A stretch of 64,000 nt of DNA from positions 62,001 through 126,000 of the forward strand of contig JAEXNT010000043.1 of NCBI GenBank assembly GCA_023439545.1, written 5' to 3'. The notes under the pieces are model-generated. The model was not told where the DNA came from and did no database searches. It was given only the letters and a program-made list of their open reading frames with translations. Both the position numbers and the translations under genes were made by a program. The DNA is from Bacillota bacterium (GTDB taxonomy: Bacteria; Bacillota; Clostridia; Acetivibrionales; DTU013). This document shows, piece by piece, positions 41,119 to 50,875 of this stretch; positions within the stretch are counted from its first letter, which is position 1; every line of letters starts with the position of its first letter.

Positions 41119-41691
41119 TTATTTCTTTGCTTTTCGCAGTTTCAGCTCAACATTCTCTTCATCGGCGAACCGAGACAGAATATCCTTCAATATTTTCGCC
41201 TTACTTTTTAAATCATCCCCGGAGATCGAGCGATCTTTGACTTCCTGTTCCGCCGCTGCCACCGCCTTGTTCAGACTATCAGGCGATAGCAACGCTGCCG
41301 CCAGACAGAAAAAGCTTTTACAATTCCCGTCGTCGTAACATCCAAGCATTGTCCCGAGCAAATTCATTCGTTCGTTTTGCTGCCCGATAAATCTTTCGAT
41401 CCCGCATTGCTTGATAAAACTCTGGTTGCGCATCACCCTTCTGTGCGTGACAAAGGAATCCGTTTCACCTGTTTCCCTGTCGAATTTGACACAGGGAAAC
41501 TCACTGCATTCGGCGCAAACCTCCATGTTCCTTTTCTTAACGCAGCACGTAACAAAGGCGCAGGATGGGTGCTTCTTTTCAAAACCGTCTCCGCAGCAAC
41601 CGGGGCATCTGGAAGCGCCCTCGGTATAATACCGGGGGCACAGGCCGCAATCGATTCCGCAGCACCCAATCGTAGGAAATTTCTTCGGCAT
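41119..41691 (-). CDS. DUF3795 family cysteine-rich protein
   Basis: A 190-residue protein with many cysteines in CxxC-type pairs: IGCCGIDCGLCPRYYTEG at the start, then SRCPGCCGDGF, CAFVTCCVKK and CAECSEFPC. This is the DUF3795 pattern, thought to bind metal or an iron-sulfur cluster; the function is unknown. ATG 41691 was chosen, 9 nt after AGGAG. It begins 20 nt after the ABC permease gene and may be its last cistron. Confidence 0.82.
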   Translation of the reverse strand: MPKKFPTIGCCGIDCGLCPRYYTEGASRCPGCCGDGFEKKHPSCAFVTCCVKKRNMEVCAECSEFPCVKFDRETGETDSFVTHRRVMRNQSFIKQCGIERFIGQQNERMNLLGTMLGCYDDGNCKSFFCLAAALLSPDSLNKAVAAAEQEVKDRSISGDDLKSKAKILKDILSRFADEENVELKLRKAKK

Positions 41692-41710
41692 ACTATATTT
41701 CTCCTGTATT

Positions 41711-42922
41711 TTATTCATACCTGAGCGATTCTATCGGATCCAGATCGGCTGCCCGCTTCGCCGGATAAACTCCGAAAATCAGGCCCAAGGCGACCGATCC
41801 AAGGAATGCCAATATTATGACCTTAAAATCTACAGTAGGAGGTATCTGGATGAGTGACGCAATTATCGCGCCGGCTGCGATACCGAGCAGTATGCCCAGC
41901 ATCCCGCTTATACCCGTCATCAGGATCGACTCTGTTATGAACTGCAGTATTATATCCTTTTTCTGCGCTCCGAGAGCCTTCCTGATACCTATTTCCCTTA
42001 TCCTTTCGGTCACTGAAACCAGAAGTATGTTGACAATGCCTATACCGCCGACTATCAGCGTTATTATCGCGATAACAAGCAGTATATCCGAAACGACTCC
42101 GAGCACATCTCCTATCGCCGCCTGTATATCGGCCGAGTTCTGCGCCAGATAGACATCCTTGACTCCGTGCTTCATTTCAAGATAATCCACGATCCTGTTA
42201 CCGACGTCCCTCAGTTTATTCTTGTCAACAAGCGATACGCTGATGGAATCAAGCCTGTCGCTGTTAGGATAGATGGACTGGACCGTTGTAATTGGCATAT
42301 AAATGATGGCAGGCACCATATCGCTGTCCATGAGGCCTTCGAACATGCTGTCGCCGCTGCTCATCACTCCGATCACCTTCAGGTTCACGGTACCGGAACC
42401 TGACTTGAGAGAGATAGTCTCTCCCACTATATCCTGGCCTTCCTTGAAAAACTTCTTTACGAACTGTTCATCCACGACAACCGTTTTGGTCCTTTTTGAA
42501 ACGTCGAAATCATTGATGAACCTGCCGGAATTCATCTCAATAAGACTGAAACTCTTGAACTGTGAGGATACGCCCAATACCACGGCGCTTTTCGTTTCCT
42601 CCCCGACCCGGACAGTGCCGCTCCTTTGAATGTTAGTAGCAATGTTCTTGATCTCGGGAGCCGCTTCCTTGATATAATCCATATCTTTGAGCGAAAGCCA
42701 GTCCTTTTTGTCCACATTGAAATTCTTATAGCCTATGCTTATCGTATTTGCGCCGATTTTTTCAAACTGCGCGTTCATATAGTTTTCAGTAGCACTGCCG
42801 AGAGCCATTATCGTAATTATCGAAAACACGCCCATCACTATTCCGAGCATAGTAAGAATAGAGCGCAGTTTATTTGCTTTAAGACTATCCAAAGCCTGTC
42901 TGAAGCTTTCGGAAAAGTTCAT
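41711..42922 (-). CDS. MacB-like ABC transporter permease
   Basis: The 403-residue product has an N-terminal transmembrane helix (about 20-45), a large extracellular MacB-type periplasmic core domain (about 50-275) and three C-terminal helices of the FtsX fold (about 278-398). EIGIRKALGAQKKDI near residue 313 is the FtsX/MacB coupling segment. It works with the adaptor, ATPase and Yip1-like protein upstream to export a lipid, peptide or drug; the substrate is not evident. Confidence 0.88.
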   Translation of the reverse strand: MNFSESFRQALDSLKANKLRSILTMLGIVMGVFSIITIMALGSATENYMNAQFEKIGANTISIGYKNFNVDKKDWLSLKDMDYIKEAAPEIKNIATNIQRSGTVRVGEETKSAVVLGVSSQFKSFSLIEMNSGRFINDFDVSKRTKTVVVDEQFVKKFFKEGQDIVGETISLKSGSGTVNLKVIGVMSSGDSMFEGLMDSDMVPAIIYMPITTVQSIYPNSDRLDSISVSLVDKNKLRDVGNRIVDYLEMKHGVKDVYLAQNSADIQAAIGDVLGVVSDILLVIAIITLIVGGIGIVNILLVSVTERIREIGIRKALGAQKKDIILQFITESILMTGISGMLGILLGIAAGAIIASLIQIPPTVDFKVIILAFLGSVALGLIFGVYPAKRAADLDPIESLRYE

Positions 42923-42948
42923 GTTCTACCTCACTTCTTTATGCCTTG

Positions 42949-44211
42949 TTATTTCTTGATCCTGACATGCAGACCGTCCCTGTAGCTCGGCTGCGGATCC
43001 AGCACGACCTTATCGCCCTCATTGAGCCCATTGAGCACCTCGACCTGCATATCGGAATTTATCCCGATGTCCACTTTCTTCTGCGTTAAAACGTTGGTTT
43101 TGCCGTCGACTATGAAGGCCATCATATTGTTGTCCTTGTCAGGCACGAAAGCTTCCATCGGCGCAAGCAGTATATTGTCCTTGTTGACGGTGGATATCTC
43201 GCAGGTAACGTTCAGTCCGGGCTTCAGTACATCGCCGGCGCCATCCACCTGCACTATCACTTCTACTACGGTCTCGCTGCCGTTTGAGGTCATATTGGTG
43301 ATAGCTACCGGCGAAATGCTTTTTACAACACCGGTGACCTCGGTTTCCTTAGGTATCGCATCACCTGTAATATTTACCTTCTGTCCGGCTGCAACGCTCT
43401 TGATGTCGAATTCATTTATCTTTGCCCTGATTTGGAGCTTGTCGGGGTTTATGATTTTATAGGCAGCCTGCATCGCACTCGTATAGGAACCCGTGTCAAC
43501 GCTTACATTTGCAACAACGCCGTCGATAGGGCTCGTGCAATCCTCTTTTATAGAAGCGATCTTCTTCTCGAGATCCCCTATCTGGATGTCTGTCGCCTTC
43601 AAGCTGTCGGAAGCCGTTGCCTTCGTGTTGTTTCGGTTTTCCACGGCGGTGTTGTAGGCGAGTCTGGCATTCTTCAGGCCACTCATACCCGAGTCCGCTT
43701 CTATGAATGCATTTTCAGACATGTCGAGCTCTGCCTTCGAAATCGCGTTTGACGCGTATAAAGCTTTATTGTCCTCGTATTTCTTCTTGCTGTCATTATA
43801 ATTGCGTTCAGCGGCCTTCAGATTGTTTGACGCTCTTTCAACCTCTGCGTCGAGAGCTTTGGAATCTACGGACAGCTGCTGTGCATTCCGGTTGACCTTT
43901 AAAGTCTCCAGTTGCGAATTGAGCGCGTCTATATCCAGTTCAAGCAGAGGCTGCCCCTTTGTGACCTTCTGTCCTTCCTCAACAAAAACTTTGTCGACCT
44001 TCAGCGGAGTGTCGAAGAATACTTCAGCCTTGTCGACCTCCTCGAGAACGCCGTCGGAGGAAATGGTCGACGATATGCTGCCCTTCTCTATTGTGGCGAC
44101 GCTCACCGGTATCGAATTACCGCCCGAGGCGACCGACTTCACGATACCTGCCGTTATAAGACCAGCTGCTACTATAACTATAATACCGCCGATCATTACT
44201 TTTTTGTTCAT
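42949..44211 (-). CDS. HlyD/MacA-type membrane fusion protein
   Basis: The 420-residue adaptor has one N-terminal transmembrane helix (about 6-25), a biotinyl-lipoyl-like domain split around a long coiled coil (about 85-215, DAEVERASNNLKAAERNYND), and beta-barrel domains to the end. It bridges the permease to the cell surface in MacAB-like systems. It is placed 23 nt after the Yip1-like gene and 27 nt before the permease. Confidence 0.87.
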   Translation of the reverse strand: MNKKVMIGGIIVIVAAGLITAGIVKSVASGGNSIPVSVATIEKGSISSTISSDGVLEEVDKAEVFFDTPLKVDKVFVEEGQKVTKGQPLLELDIDALNSQLETLKVNRNAQQLSVDSKALDAEVERASNNLKAAERNYNDSKKKYEDNKALYASNAISKAELDMSENAFIEADSGMSGLKNARLAYNTAVENRNNTKATASDSLKATDIQIGDLEKKIASIKEDCTSPIDGVVANVSVDTGSYTSAMQAAYKIINPDKLQIRAKINEFDIKSVAAGQKVNITGDAIPKETEVTGVVKSISPVAITNMTSNGSETVVEVIVQVDGAGDVLKPGLNVTCEISTVNKDNILLAPMEAFVPDKDNNMMAFIVDGKTNVLTQKKVDIGINSDMQVEVLNGLNEGDKVVLDPQPSYRDGLHVRIKK

Positions 44212-44233
44212 GGTTAACCTCCCAAATTATGCC

Positions 44234-44989
44234 TTATCCTAATATAGCGCTTGCTGCTTGTGTTGTGTATATGCTGATTATCATGCTGATTACAAACAGT
44301 ACTGCAACGACTATATAAACATTCTTTTTCTTAAGCTTGGAAACTGCCGCCATTCCAATTGCTGCAACAACGTAATACCAGATTGAAAACAGGTCGATAC
44401 CGTTTAAAATACCATACAAAACCGGACTTACCGCATCCTTTGATACAAGCGTCGAAAGACTTGTAATCGAAGACGTGAGGTTCAGTGTCCCGGTAATGTA
44501 AGTAATCGGTATGAGCAGCAGTGTGTACAAAACCGTAATGACGTTAGCATGGCTCACGACTGAAAGATATGCTTTGAACTTTCCCTCTCCGCCCATAATC
44601 CTAAATATTGCGAAGCATATGAGTGCGGAAATGAGTATCATGATGATGGCCTGTACCGGAGTGCCTATCAAAATGGTGTTTACCTGCATAGGCAATTGCG
44701 CTTCAATCATCTCGGGAGTCATCTCAAGACCGAGAGACTGCATATAGCTGCTTTGGCTTGTCTGGATCAATGTGTTCCTCGTATAATCCTTGAAAAGCGG
44801 CATCTGGAGAAAGTACAGCAGATCCAGAGGGATTGCGGCAAGTATCAGCGTCAAAAGCACTTTCGGCCTCTCGGCAAGACTGGCCATGAGTTTTCCCGGA
44901 GAAGTGAACACCCAAAGCAATCTTTTAAAAAAACCCGGCGCCTCTGCCGGAATTTCCTGATTTAAAGGGGTAACCTGTATATCTGACAT
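44234..44989 (-). CDS. Yip1-domain membrane protein
   Basis: The 251-residue product has a short N-terminal cytoplasmic part and about five transmembrane helices (residues 45-245), with the FKRLLWVFTSPGKLMASLAERP start typical of bacterial Yip1-domain proteins. Its role in the ABC operon is unknown; such proteins often accompany MacB-type systems in Bacillota. Confidence 0.75.
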   Translation of the reverse strand: MSDIQVTPLNQEIPAEAPGFFKRLLWVFTSPGKLMASLAERPKVLLTLILAAIPLDLLYFLQMPLFKDYTRNTLIQTSQSSYMQSLGLEMTPEMIEAQLPMQVNTILIGTPVQAIIMILISALICFAIFRIMGGEGKFKAYLSVVSHANVITVLYTLLLIPITYITGTLNLTSSITSLSTLVSKDAVSPVLYGILNGIDLFSIWYYVVAAIGMAAVSKLKKKNVYIVVAVLFVISMIISIYTTQAASAILG

Positions 44990-45098
44990 TTAATCAACCT
45001 CTTTCTTTATAATTTCAGGGCTTTGCTGCCCATCCGGCGGCTTTCCCTTTGTTTCGCGCATCAGTTCGGCGCCCGGCTGTCCTTGCTGGTAATTTGGA

Positions 45099-45833
45099 TT
45101 ACACGGCAGCCTGCGCCTTGAATTTCATTACGAGCTCTCTCGCGTCAACCGACTTGTTGACCCTTACATCGCTCTTGAGGAAACCGTCGCGGAATTTTAT
45201 TACCCTTTTCGTATGCTCCGCTATATCCGGTTCGTGTGTGACAAGCACTATGGTGACCCCTTCCCTGTTGAGCTCCTGGAAGACCGCCATTATGTCTTCG
45301 CCGGACGCAGTATCGAGGTTTCCGGTAGGTTCGTCGGCCAGTATTATCGCAGGATCATTAACGAGCGCCCTGGCTATCGCCACCCTTTGTTTCTGACCGC
45401 CTGACAGCTCATTGGGCTTGTGGTCCATTCTTTCCGCCAGCATCACTCTTTCCAGCGCTTCAACAGCTTTTTCCCTGCGCTCCTTTTTTCCGACTCCCGC
45501 ATAGATCATGGGCAGTTCTACATTCTGCAATGCAGTTATCCTCGGCAACAGGTTGAATGACTGAAAAACGAAGCCAATCTTCCTGTTTCGGATTTTTGCA
45601 AGCTCGATATCGTCCAATTCCGAGATATTCACACCATCCAGTTCATACAGGCCGGATGTGGATCTGTCGAGGCACCCTATGATATTCATAAGAGTCGATT
45701 TTCCTGAACCTGAGGGGCCCATTATAGATACCAGTTCGCCCTTTTCGATGTCAATGTTTACATTCTTGAGGGCTTCAACCTGGATCTTGCCCGTGTCGTA
45801 GATCTTACCGATGTCTTTCATTCTGATGATCAT
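45099..45833 (-). CDS. ABC transporter ATP-binding protein (MacB/LolD type)
   Basis: The 244-residue ATPase has Walker A GPSGSGKST near residue 40, the Q-loop of FVFQSFNLLPRITA, the signature LSGGQKQRVAIARAL near residue 140 and Walker B IILADEPTGNLD. It resembles the LolD/MacB N-terminal domain family. ATG 45833 was chosen, after AAAGGATGG. It leads the order ATPase, Yip1-like, adaptor, permease, DUF3795 on the minus strand. Confidence 0.92.
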   Translation of the reverse strand: MIIRMKDIGKIYDTGKIQVEALKNVNIDIEKGELVSIMGPSGSGKSTLMNIIGCLDRSTSGLYELDGVNISELDDIELAKIRNRKIGFVFQSFNLLPRITALQNVELPMIYAGVGKKERREKAVEALERVMLAERMDHKPNELSGGQKQRVAIARALVNDPAIILADEPTGNLDTASGEDIMAVFQELNREGVTIVLVTHEPDIAEHTKRVIKFRDGFLKSDVRVNKSVDARELVMKFKAQAAV

Positions 45834-45952
45834 GATTCTACCATCCTTTATGCCTTGCGATTTCAATCTGCACTATTTATATGTTATTAAGTACATTGTA
45901 TTTGATATCAAGACTATTTACGTATAAATATGTATTTTTGTCTTTGAAATAA

Positions 45953-45977
45953 AAAAATTTCTTGCGAAGAAATTTTT
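45953..45977 (-). terminator. Terminator after hypE
   Basis: AAAAATTTCTT and AAGAAATTTTT pair perfectly over a 3-nt loop, followed by further T. It is AT-rich and could work on both strands, but lies just after hypE. Confidence 0.7.
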
Positions 45978-45987
45978 TATCCGAAGC

Positions 45988-46995
45988 TTAACAGATTCTT
46001 GGAAGCTGATCGATCTGCAGCATATCCAGTATCCGGCTTCCGCCCGTTATGGTCTCCAGATAGACCCTATTCCCGGGCATATCTGTTATTTCGCCTATTA
46101 TTTCCGCATTTCTTCCATATCTGTGGCTGCGCAGGATCGAAAGTGCTTTGTGGGCAGATTCCTTCTCCACGATGCAGACCATTTTACCCTCGTTTGCCAT
46201 GTAAAGAGGATCGAGTCCGAGCATCCCACATATCCCCTGAGTATCCTGTCTTACCGGCAGGGCGGCTTCAAAGAGTCTGACCGTGACTCCGCTTTGTTGG
46301 GCTATCTCATTCAGTGTTGTCGCTAAACCGCCTCTTGTCGGATCCCTGAGTACATGCACTCCGCCGGCTCCCTCGGCAAGCTCCCGCACCATGCCGGACA
46401 GAGGCGCGCAGTCACTTTGGATGTCCGATTTGATTCCCAGTTTCTCCCGGTCGAGTAATACGGCGCAGCCGTGATCTCCCAAAGTACCTGAGATAATAAC
46501 CTTGTCCCCTGGTCTTGCATTTCTTCCCGAAATGTCGGTGCCGTCAGGTATAAGCCCTATACCGGATGTGTTGATGAATAATTTATCAGCCGCTCCCTTC
46601 GGCACGACCTTTGTATCTCCCGTTACGATTTTAACACCGCACTCGCCGGCAGTATCGGCCATTGAGGCCACAATCTCCCCGAGTTCGCTTATCCTAAACC
46701 CTTCTTCGATTATGAATCCGCAGCTCAGGTAAAGCGGAACCGCTCCCGACGTAGAAAGGTCGTTCACCGTTCCGCAGACCGAAAGCTTGCCTATGTTCCC
46801 GCCCCTGAAAAATATGGGACTGATCACGTAGGAATCGGTCGAAAATGCCAGTTTACCCGCCGGCATGGTCAATCGGGCGCTATCGTCGCCCTCCAGCAGC
46901 AGGTCATTTTCAAGATATTTCTTGAACAGATTGCCGACAAGCTCATGCATTGGCTTACCGCCACTGCCGTGCGCCAGCGTTATGAATTCGTTCAA
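45988..46995 (-). CDS. hypE: Hydrogenase maturation protein HypE
   Basis: HypE dehydrates the carbamoyl group on its own C-terminal cysteine to thiocyanate, the source of the cyanide ligands of [NiFe] hydrogenase. The 335-residue product starts with LAHGSGGKPMHELV, holds DDSARL and GDTKVV as ATP-site residues, and ends exactly with PRIC, the carbamoylated tail. The start was set at TTG 46995, 8 nt after AAGGAG; the GTG 9 nt upstream is too close to the site. hypD precedes it. Confidence 0.95.
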   Translation of the reverse strand: MNEFITLAHGSGGKPMHELVGNLFKKYLENDLLLEGDDSARLTMPAGKLAFSTDSYVISPIFFRGGNIGKLSVCGTVNDLSTSGAVPLYLSCGFIIEEGFRISELGEIVASMADTAGECGVKIVTGDTKVVPKGAADKLFINTSGIGLIPDGTDISGRNARPGDKVIISGTLGDHGCAVLLDREKLGIKSDIQSDCAPLSGMVRELAEGAGGVHVLRDPTRGGLATTLNEIAQQSGVTVRLFEAALPVRQDTQGICGMLGLDPLYMANEGKMVCIVEKESAHKALSILRSHRYGRNAEIIGEITDMPGNRVYLETITGGSRILDMLQIDQLPRIC

Positions 46996-47012
46996 ACCAA
47001 ACACTCCTTGTA

Positions 47013-48104
47013 TTATTTCCGGTCGCCATATCTATAGTATGCGGCGCAGGTTCCTTCCGAGGATACCATGCATGCGCCGACAGGCGATTCGGGCGTACAT
47101 AGTCTGCCAAAAAGCCCGCATTTGTCGGGCGTTATCCTTCCCGTAAGTACCATCGGGCACATACAGCCTTCCGGTTCACGGCCCGCTTCCCCATGAAGCC
47201 CGAATACCTTCCAGGCGTCGAACTCCGAGTACTTGGCCCTGATAGCCAGCCCGGACCCGGGGATGGCGCCGAATCCCCTCCATACGGCGTCGCAGGGCTC
47301 GAATACTTCGTAGAGCCTGTTCAGCGCCGTCGGATTTCCTTCCTCTCTTACCACTCTTTTATATTCATTCAAAACAGTGTTCTCTTTATGCCGTATCAGT
47401 TCCGTGAGCGATATGATCCCATGCAGGACGTCAAGAGGCTCAAAGCCCGTGATGACCCCCGGTATTCCGAATTCCCGCGCTATTTCCTTTGCCAGCGCGG
47501 TTCCCGTTATCGCACAAACGTGGCCGGGATACAGAAACCCGCCGATTTTTGCCTTCTTATCGCCCGAAATTACCTTCATTGCCTGCGGCATCGTTTTATT
47601 CGCCGAAAGCATGCAGAAATTGCGCAGACCGAGTTCCTTTGCCCTAAGGACCGCCAATGCGCACACCGGGGCCGTGGTTTCGAAACCTACCGAAAGGAAA
47701 ACCACCTTCTTAGAAGGCTCGTCAGACGCAATATCAAGAGCGTCGAGCGGAGAATAGACAATCCTTATATCGGCTCCGTTCCTCTTCTCGTCAATAAGTG
47801 TGGAACCGCTCCCGGGCACCTTCATGAGGTCTCCGAACGTTGCGATTATAATATCCTTCGAGCCTGCAAGCTGTAAAGCCGAATCGACAAATGAAACCGG
47901 TGTTACGCACACGGGACAGCCCGGGCCTGAAACGAGCCTGATGCTCTCCGGCAGAAGGCTGCGTATGCCGTACCGGAATATGGCCATTGTATGTGTTCCG
48001 CAGACTTCCATTATTGAAACAGTTTCACCGTCCAGCTTGCTGAGCTTCCCGGCCAGCAGCCTGGCCATTTCGGGATCTTTGAACCGGTCGAGTATCTCAG
48101 GCAT
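47013..48104 (-). CDS. hypD: Hydrogenase maturation protein HypD
   Basis: HypD is an iron-sulfur protein that, with HypC, assembles the Fe(CN)2CO group for [NiFe] hydrogenase. The 363-residue product has CGTHTMAIFRYGIRSLLP near residue 35, SGPGCPVCVTP near 63, SVGFETTAP near 146 and the C-terminal cysteine cluster CMCPMV, CGLFGRLC, GACMV and GTCAAYY that binds the [4Fe-4S] cluster. The start lies 8 nt inside the end of hypC. Confidence 0.96.
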   Translation of the reverse strand: MPEILDRFKDPEMARLLAGKLSKLDGETVSIMEVCGTHTMAIFRYGIRSLLPESIRLVSGPGCPVCVTPVSFVDSALQLAGSKDIIIATFGDLMKVPGSGSTLIDEKRNGADIRIVYSPLDALDIASDEPSKKVVFLSVGFETTAPVCALAVLRAKELGLRNFCMLSANKTMPQAMKVISGDKKAKIGGFLYPGHVCAITGTALAKEIAREFGIPGVITGFEPLDVLHGIISLTELIRHKENTVLNEYKRVVREEGNPTALNRLYEVFEPCDAVWRGFGAIPGSGLAIRAKYSEFDAWKVFGLHGEAGREPEGCMCPMVLTGRITPDKCGLFGRLCTPESPVGACMVSSEGTCAAYYRYGDRK

Positions 48105-48321
48105 TCGACACCTCGTTCAGTTCTTCAAAAAGCTTGATGGTATCGAGAGCCTCGGCTTCATCGACGACCTGAATCGCACAGCCTGCGTGTATCAGTACGT
48201 AATCCCCCGTTTTGACGTTTCCAAGCAATTCTATAGAGATACGCCTTTCAGCGCCCATTATTTCCGCTACCGCATCTTTGCCCTCTATCTTCAGTACCTT
48301 TCCCGGTATTCCAAGACACAT
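48097..48321 (-). CDS. hypC: Hydrogenase assembly chaperone HypC
   Basis: HypC is a small chaperone that carries the Fe(CN)2CO unit to the hydrogenase large subunit. The 74-residue product starts MCLGIPGKV; after Met removal the cysteine is the metal-binding residue. It has the beta-barrel core SIELLGNVKTGDYVLIHAGCAI. ATG 48321 follows AAAAGGGG; an upstream start would add 13 residues before the essential MC. It overlaps hypD by 8 bp. Confidence 0.95.
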   Translation of the reverse strand: MCLGIPGKVLKIEGKDAVAEIMGAERRISIELLGNVKTGDYVLIHAGCAIQVVDEAEALDTIKLFEELNEVSNA

Positions 48322-48418
48322 AAACAGCACCCCTTTTAGCTGATCGACTTGCTTAGGCATCGCTAAAATCTAACGCAAAAGAAGCGGAAGTAATATTTTA
48401 GCCGAGCCTTAATATATT

Positions 48419-50875
48419 CTAGCAGATATCCCGCAAACGTGCCATAGCAATCGCAGCCTGACCCAGGGATATCCCCCCGTCGTTGGCCGGCGCCCTGCGG
48501 TGTATGAAAACCTCGAAGCCTTTGTCCCTGAGCTTCTTTTTGCACGAACTCAGCAGCCTCATATTCTGGAACACTCCACCGCTAAATACGACCCTTTCCA
48601 GCCCGGCGTCGGCCCTCAGTGCAAGACAGACTTCCTCCACCATACAGGCCGCCGTTTCATGGAACCTTGACGATATTATACCCGCCGGAATACCTGAAAT
48701 AACATCGTCCATTATTTCCGAAATCAGCTGCCGTATGGAAATGATGCGAATGCCGTCGCGTTCAGGCAGTTCGAAATCATACGGCTTCCCCTGATATCTC
48801 TCCGCTGCATTTTCGAGCAGCATTGCAGCCTGACCCTCGAAGCGGTTGATATAATTTGTGCCTGTAAGCGCCGAGACAGCATCGAAAAGTCTTCCCATAC
48901 TCGAGGTCTGCGGGGTGTTAAAGCCTTTTTCGAGCATCCGGGCAACCAGCTCCATGCGCTCGGGTGTGAATCCTTCGTTCTGTGCCTGATCGGTAATACT
49001 GCGCGACTGTCCGCCAGTGTGACCTCCGATTCTGCGGGCAAGCATATCCTGCAGCTTTGTATCGCGAAGCTCAAACCCGCCGAGATACAAACAGGCCGCA
49101 GCCGGTCTCCAGGACTCCTTTACTGCAGCCGCTCCCCCGGGCAGCCCGAAATATTCAAGATGCGCAGCACGCCTGAAGCCCTTGTAGGAACCGGTAAAGA
49201 ACTCTCCTCCCCAGACCGTGCCGTCTTCCCCGAAACCCGTGCCATCGAAGGAAACGCCAATTACATCCCCCGAAAGACCGTTTTCAGCCATGCAGGAAGC
49301 TATGTGGGCTTGATGGTGCTGTACCGGCACCCTGACCAGTTCTTCGGGAAGCGTGTTGACGAATCCGGTAGTGAGATATGCCGGATGCATATCGTAGGCA
49401 ACTGCCTTTGGAGAAATGCCGAAAAGCCTTTCATAATGCGTTATCCCGTCTTCGAAGGACCTCAGTGTCTCCATATTCTCGAGATCGCCTATATGCTGGC
49501 TCACAAAAAAGCTGCTTCCCCTGGTAAGGCAGAAGGTATTCTTGAGTTCGGCGCCGAGCGCCAGTATCTGAGGCTGCTCACAGGCAATTCCCGCAGGCTG
49601 CGCCTGAGTTATACCAGAAGGTTGCGCCTGTATCAGATCGGCCGATCTGGTTATTATGGGCGAAGGAGCGTAGCCCCGTGACCGCCTGATGAAATAAATA
49701 TCGTTTTCGAATATCCTGACAACCGAATCATCCGTTCTGGTCCTGATCGGCCTGTCGTTGGTCAAAAAGTAATCGGCTATCCCTCGTAGCCTTGCCAATG
49801 CTTCGGCATCTTCAAAACAGATAGGTTCGTCGCTTTTGTTGCCGCTCGTCATAACCAGAAGCTCCGGACAAACCGACGGTTTGCCGTCCGCCCCGAAAAA
49901 CATCAGCAGGTGCACGGGGGTGTACGGCAGCATTATCCCAAGTTCTGCATTTCCGGGAGCAAGCTGCTGCGGCAGCGAAACCGCGGCTTTACGTCTGAGC
50001 AGTACTATCGGAGCTGAAGGAGACTGCAGTGTTTTTTCGGACATTTCGTCCGTTTCGCAATATTTTCTGACTGTATCCATATCCCTCGCCATCAGTGCGA
50101 AGGGTTTTTCATCGCGGTGCTTCCTGCTTCTCAGCTCGACGACTGCGCTTTCATTTGCAGCATCGCATACGAGATGGTAACCTCCAAGGCTTTTGACCGC
50201 AAGTATTTTCCCGGAAGCCAGCAATTCCGCAGCTTTTTTCACTATACCGAAGGAGTGCGAACATCCGTCATTATATGTCTCTATAACCGTACCGTCCATA
50301 TCGAGCAGCAGCATACCGGGCCCACAAGCTTCACAGCATACCGGCTGAGCATGGTAGCGTCTGTCCGCCGGATCTCTGTACTGAACATTGCATTCATTGC
50401 ACATGTCAAAGCCGCCCATGGTCGTATTGGGCCTGTCGTAAGGAATATCACGGATTATCGTATACCTGGGGCCGCAATTGGTACAGTTAATGAACGGGTA
50501 CAGGAAACGGCGGTTCGAAGGCTCGAACAGCTCGCGCCTGCAATCGGCGCAGGTTGAAATATCAGGAGAGATCAGCGTATTCGGGATTTCGTCGGGACTG
50601 CTTTCCCTGATGCAAAAATCATCATAGCCTGCAGGCTCGAGCCTCAGGGTCTTTATAGTTTCTATACGCGACAGTGCGGGAGCTTCCTTGGAAAGACGGT
50701 CGATAAAAGACCCGATGGAATCGGGAGTGCCCTCCGCATCTATGAGCACACCGGAAGACGTATTTCTGACTTCACCCTTCAGTTCAAGGCTTTGGGCAAG
50801 TTTATAGATAAACGGTCTGAAGCCGACACCCTGTACAATGCCATTGACTTCTATCCTGTATCGTTCAAGTTCCAT
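48419..50875 (-). CDS. hypF: Carbamoyltransferase HypF
   Basis: HypF activates carbamoyl phosphate and transfers the carbamoyl group to HypE. The 818-residue product has an acylphosphatase domain (1-90), two zinc fingers (about 107-190; CADCRREL, CTNCGPRY, CNECNVQY and CCEACGPG), a YrdC-like domain (about 205-390) and a Kae1-like carbamoyltransferase domain to the end (QHHQAHIASCMAEN and SFDGTGFGEDGTVWGGEF). A short Gln/Ala/Pro-rich insert lies near residues 415-435. Its start overlaps ribF by 11 bp. hypA, hypB and hydrogenase genes are not in view. Confidence 0.96.
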   Translation of the reverse strand: MELERYRIEVNGIVQGVGFRPFIYKLAQSLELKGEVRNTSSGVLIDAEGTPDSIGSFIDRLSKEAPALSRIETIKTLRLEPAGYDDFCIRESSPDEIPNTLISPDISTCADCRRELFEPSNRRFLYPFINCTNCGPRYTIIRDIPYDRPNTTMGGFDMCNECNVQYRDPADRRYHAQPVCCEACGPGMLLLDMDGTVIETYNDGCSHSFGIVKKAAELLASGKILAVKSLGGYHLVCDAANESAVVELRSRKHRDEKPFALMARDMDTVRKYCETDEMSEKTLQSPSAPIVLLRRKAAVSLPQQLAPGNAELGIMLPYTPVHLLMFFGADGKPSVCPELLVMTSGNKSDEPICFEDAEALARLRGIADYFLTNDRPIRTRTDDSVVRIFENDIYFIRRSRGYAPSPIITRSADLIQAQPSGITQAQPAGIACEQPQILALGAELKNTFCLTRGSSFFVSQHIGDLENMETLRSFEDGITHYERLFGISPKAVAYDMHPAYLTTGFVNTLPEELVRVPVQHHQAHIASCMAENGLSGDVIGVSFDGTGFGEDGTVWGGEFFTGSYKGFRRAAHLEYFGLPGGAAAVKESWRPAAACLYLGGFELRDTKLQDMLARRIGGHTGGQSRSITDQAQNEGFTPERMELVARMLEKGFNTPQTSSMGRLFDAVSALTGTNYINRFEGQAAMLLENAAERYQGKPYDFELPERDGIRIISIRQLISEIMDDVISGIPAGIISSRFHETAACMVEEVCLALRADAGLERVVFSGGVFQNMRLLSSCKKKLRDKGFEVFIHRRAPANDGGISLGQAAIAMARLRDIC

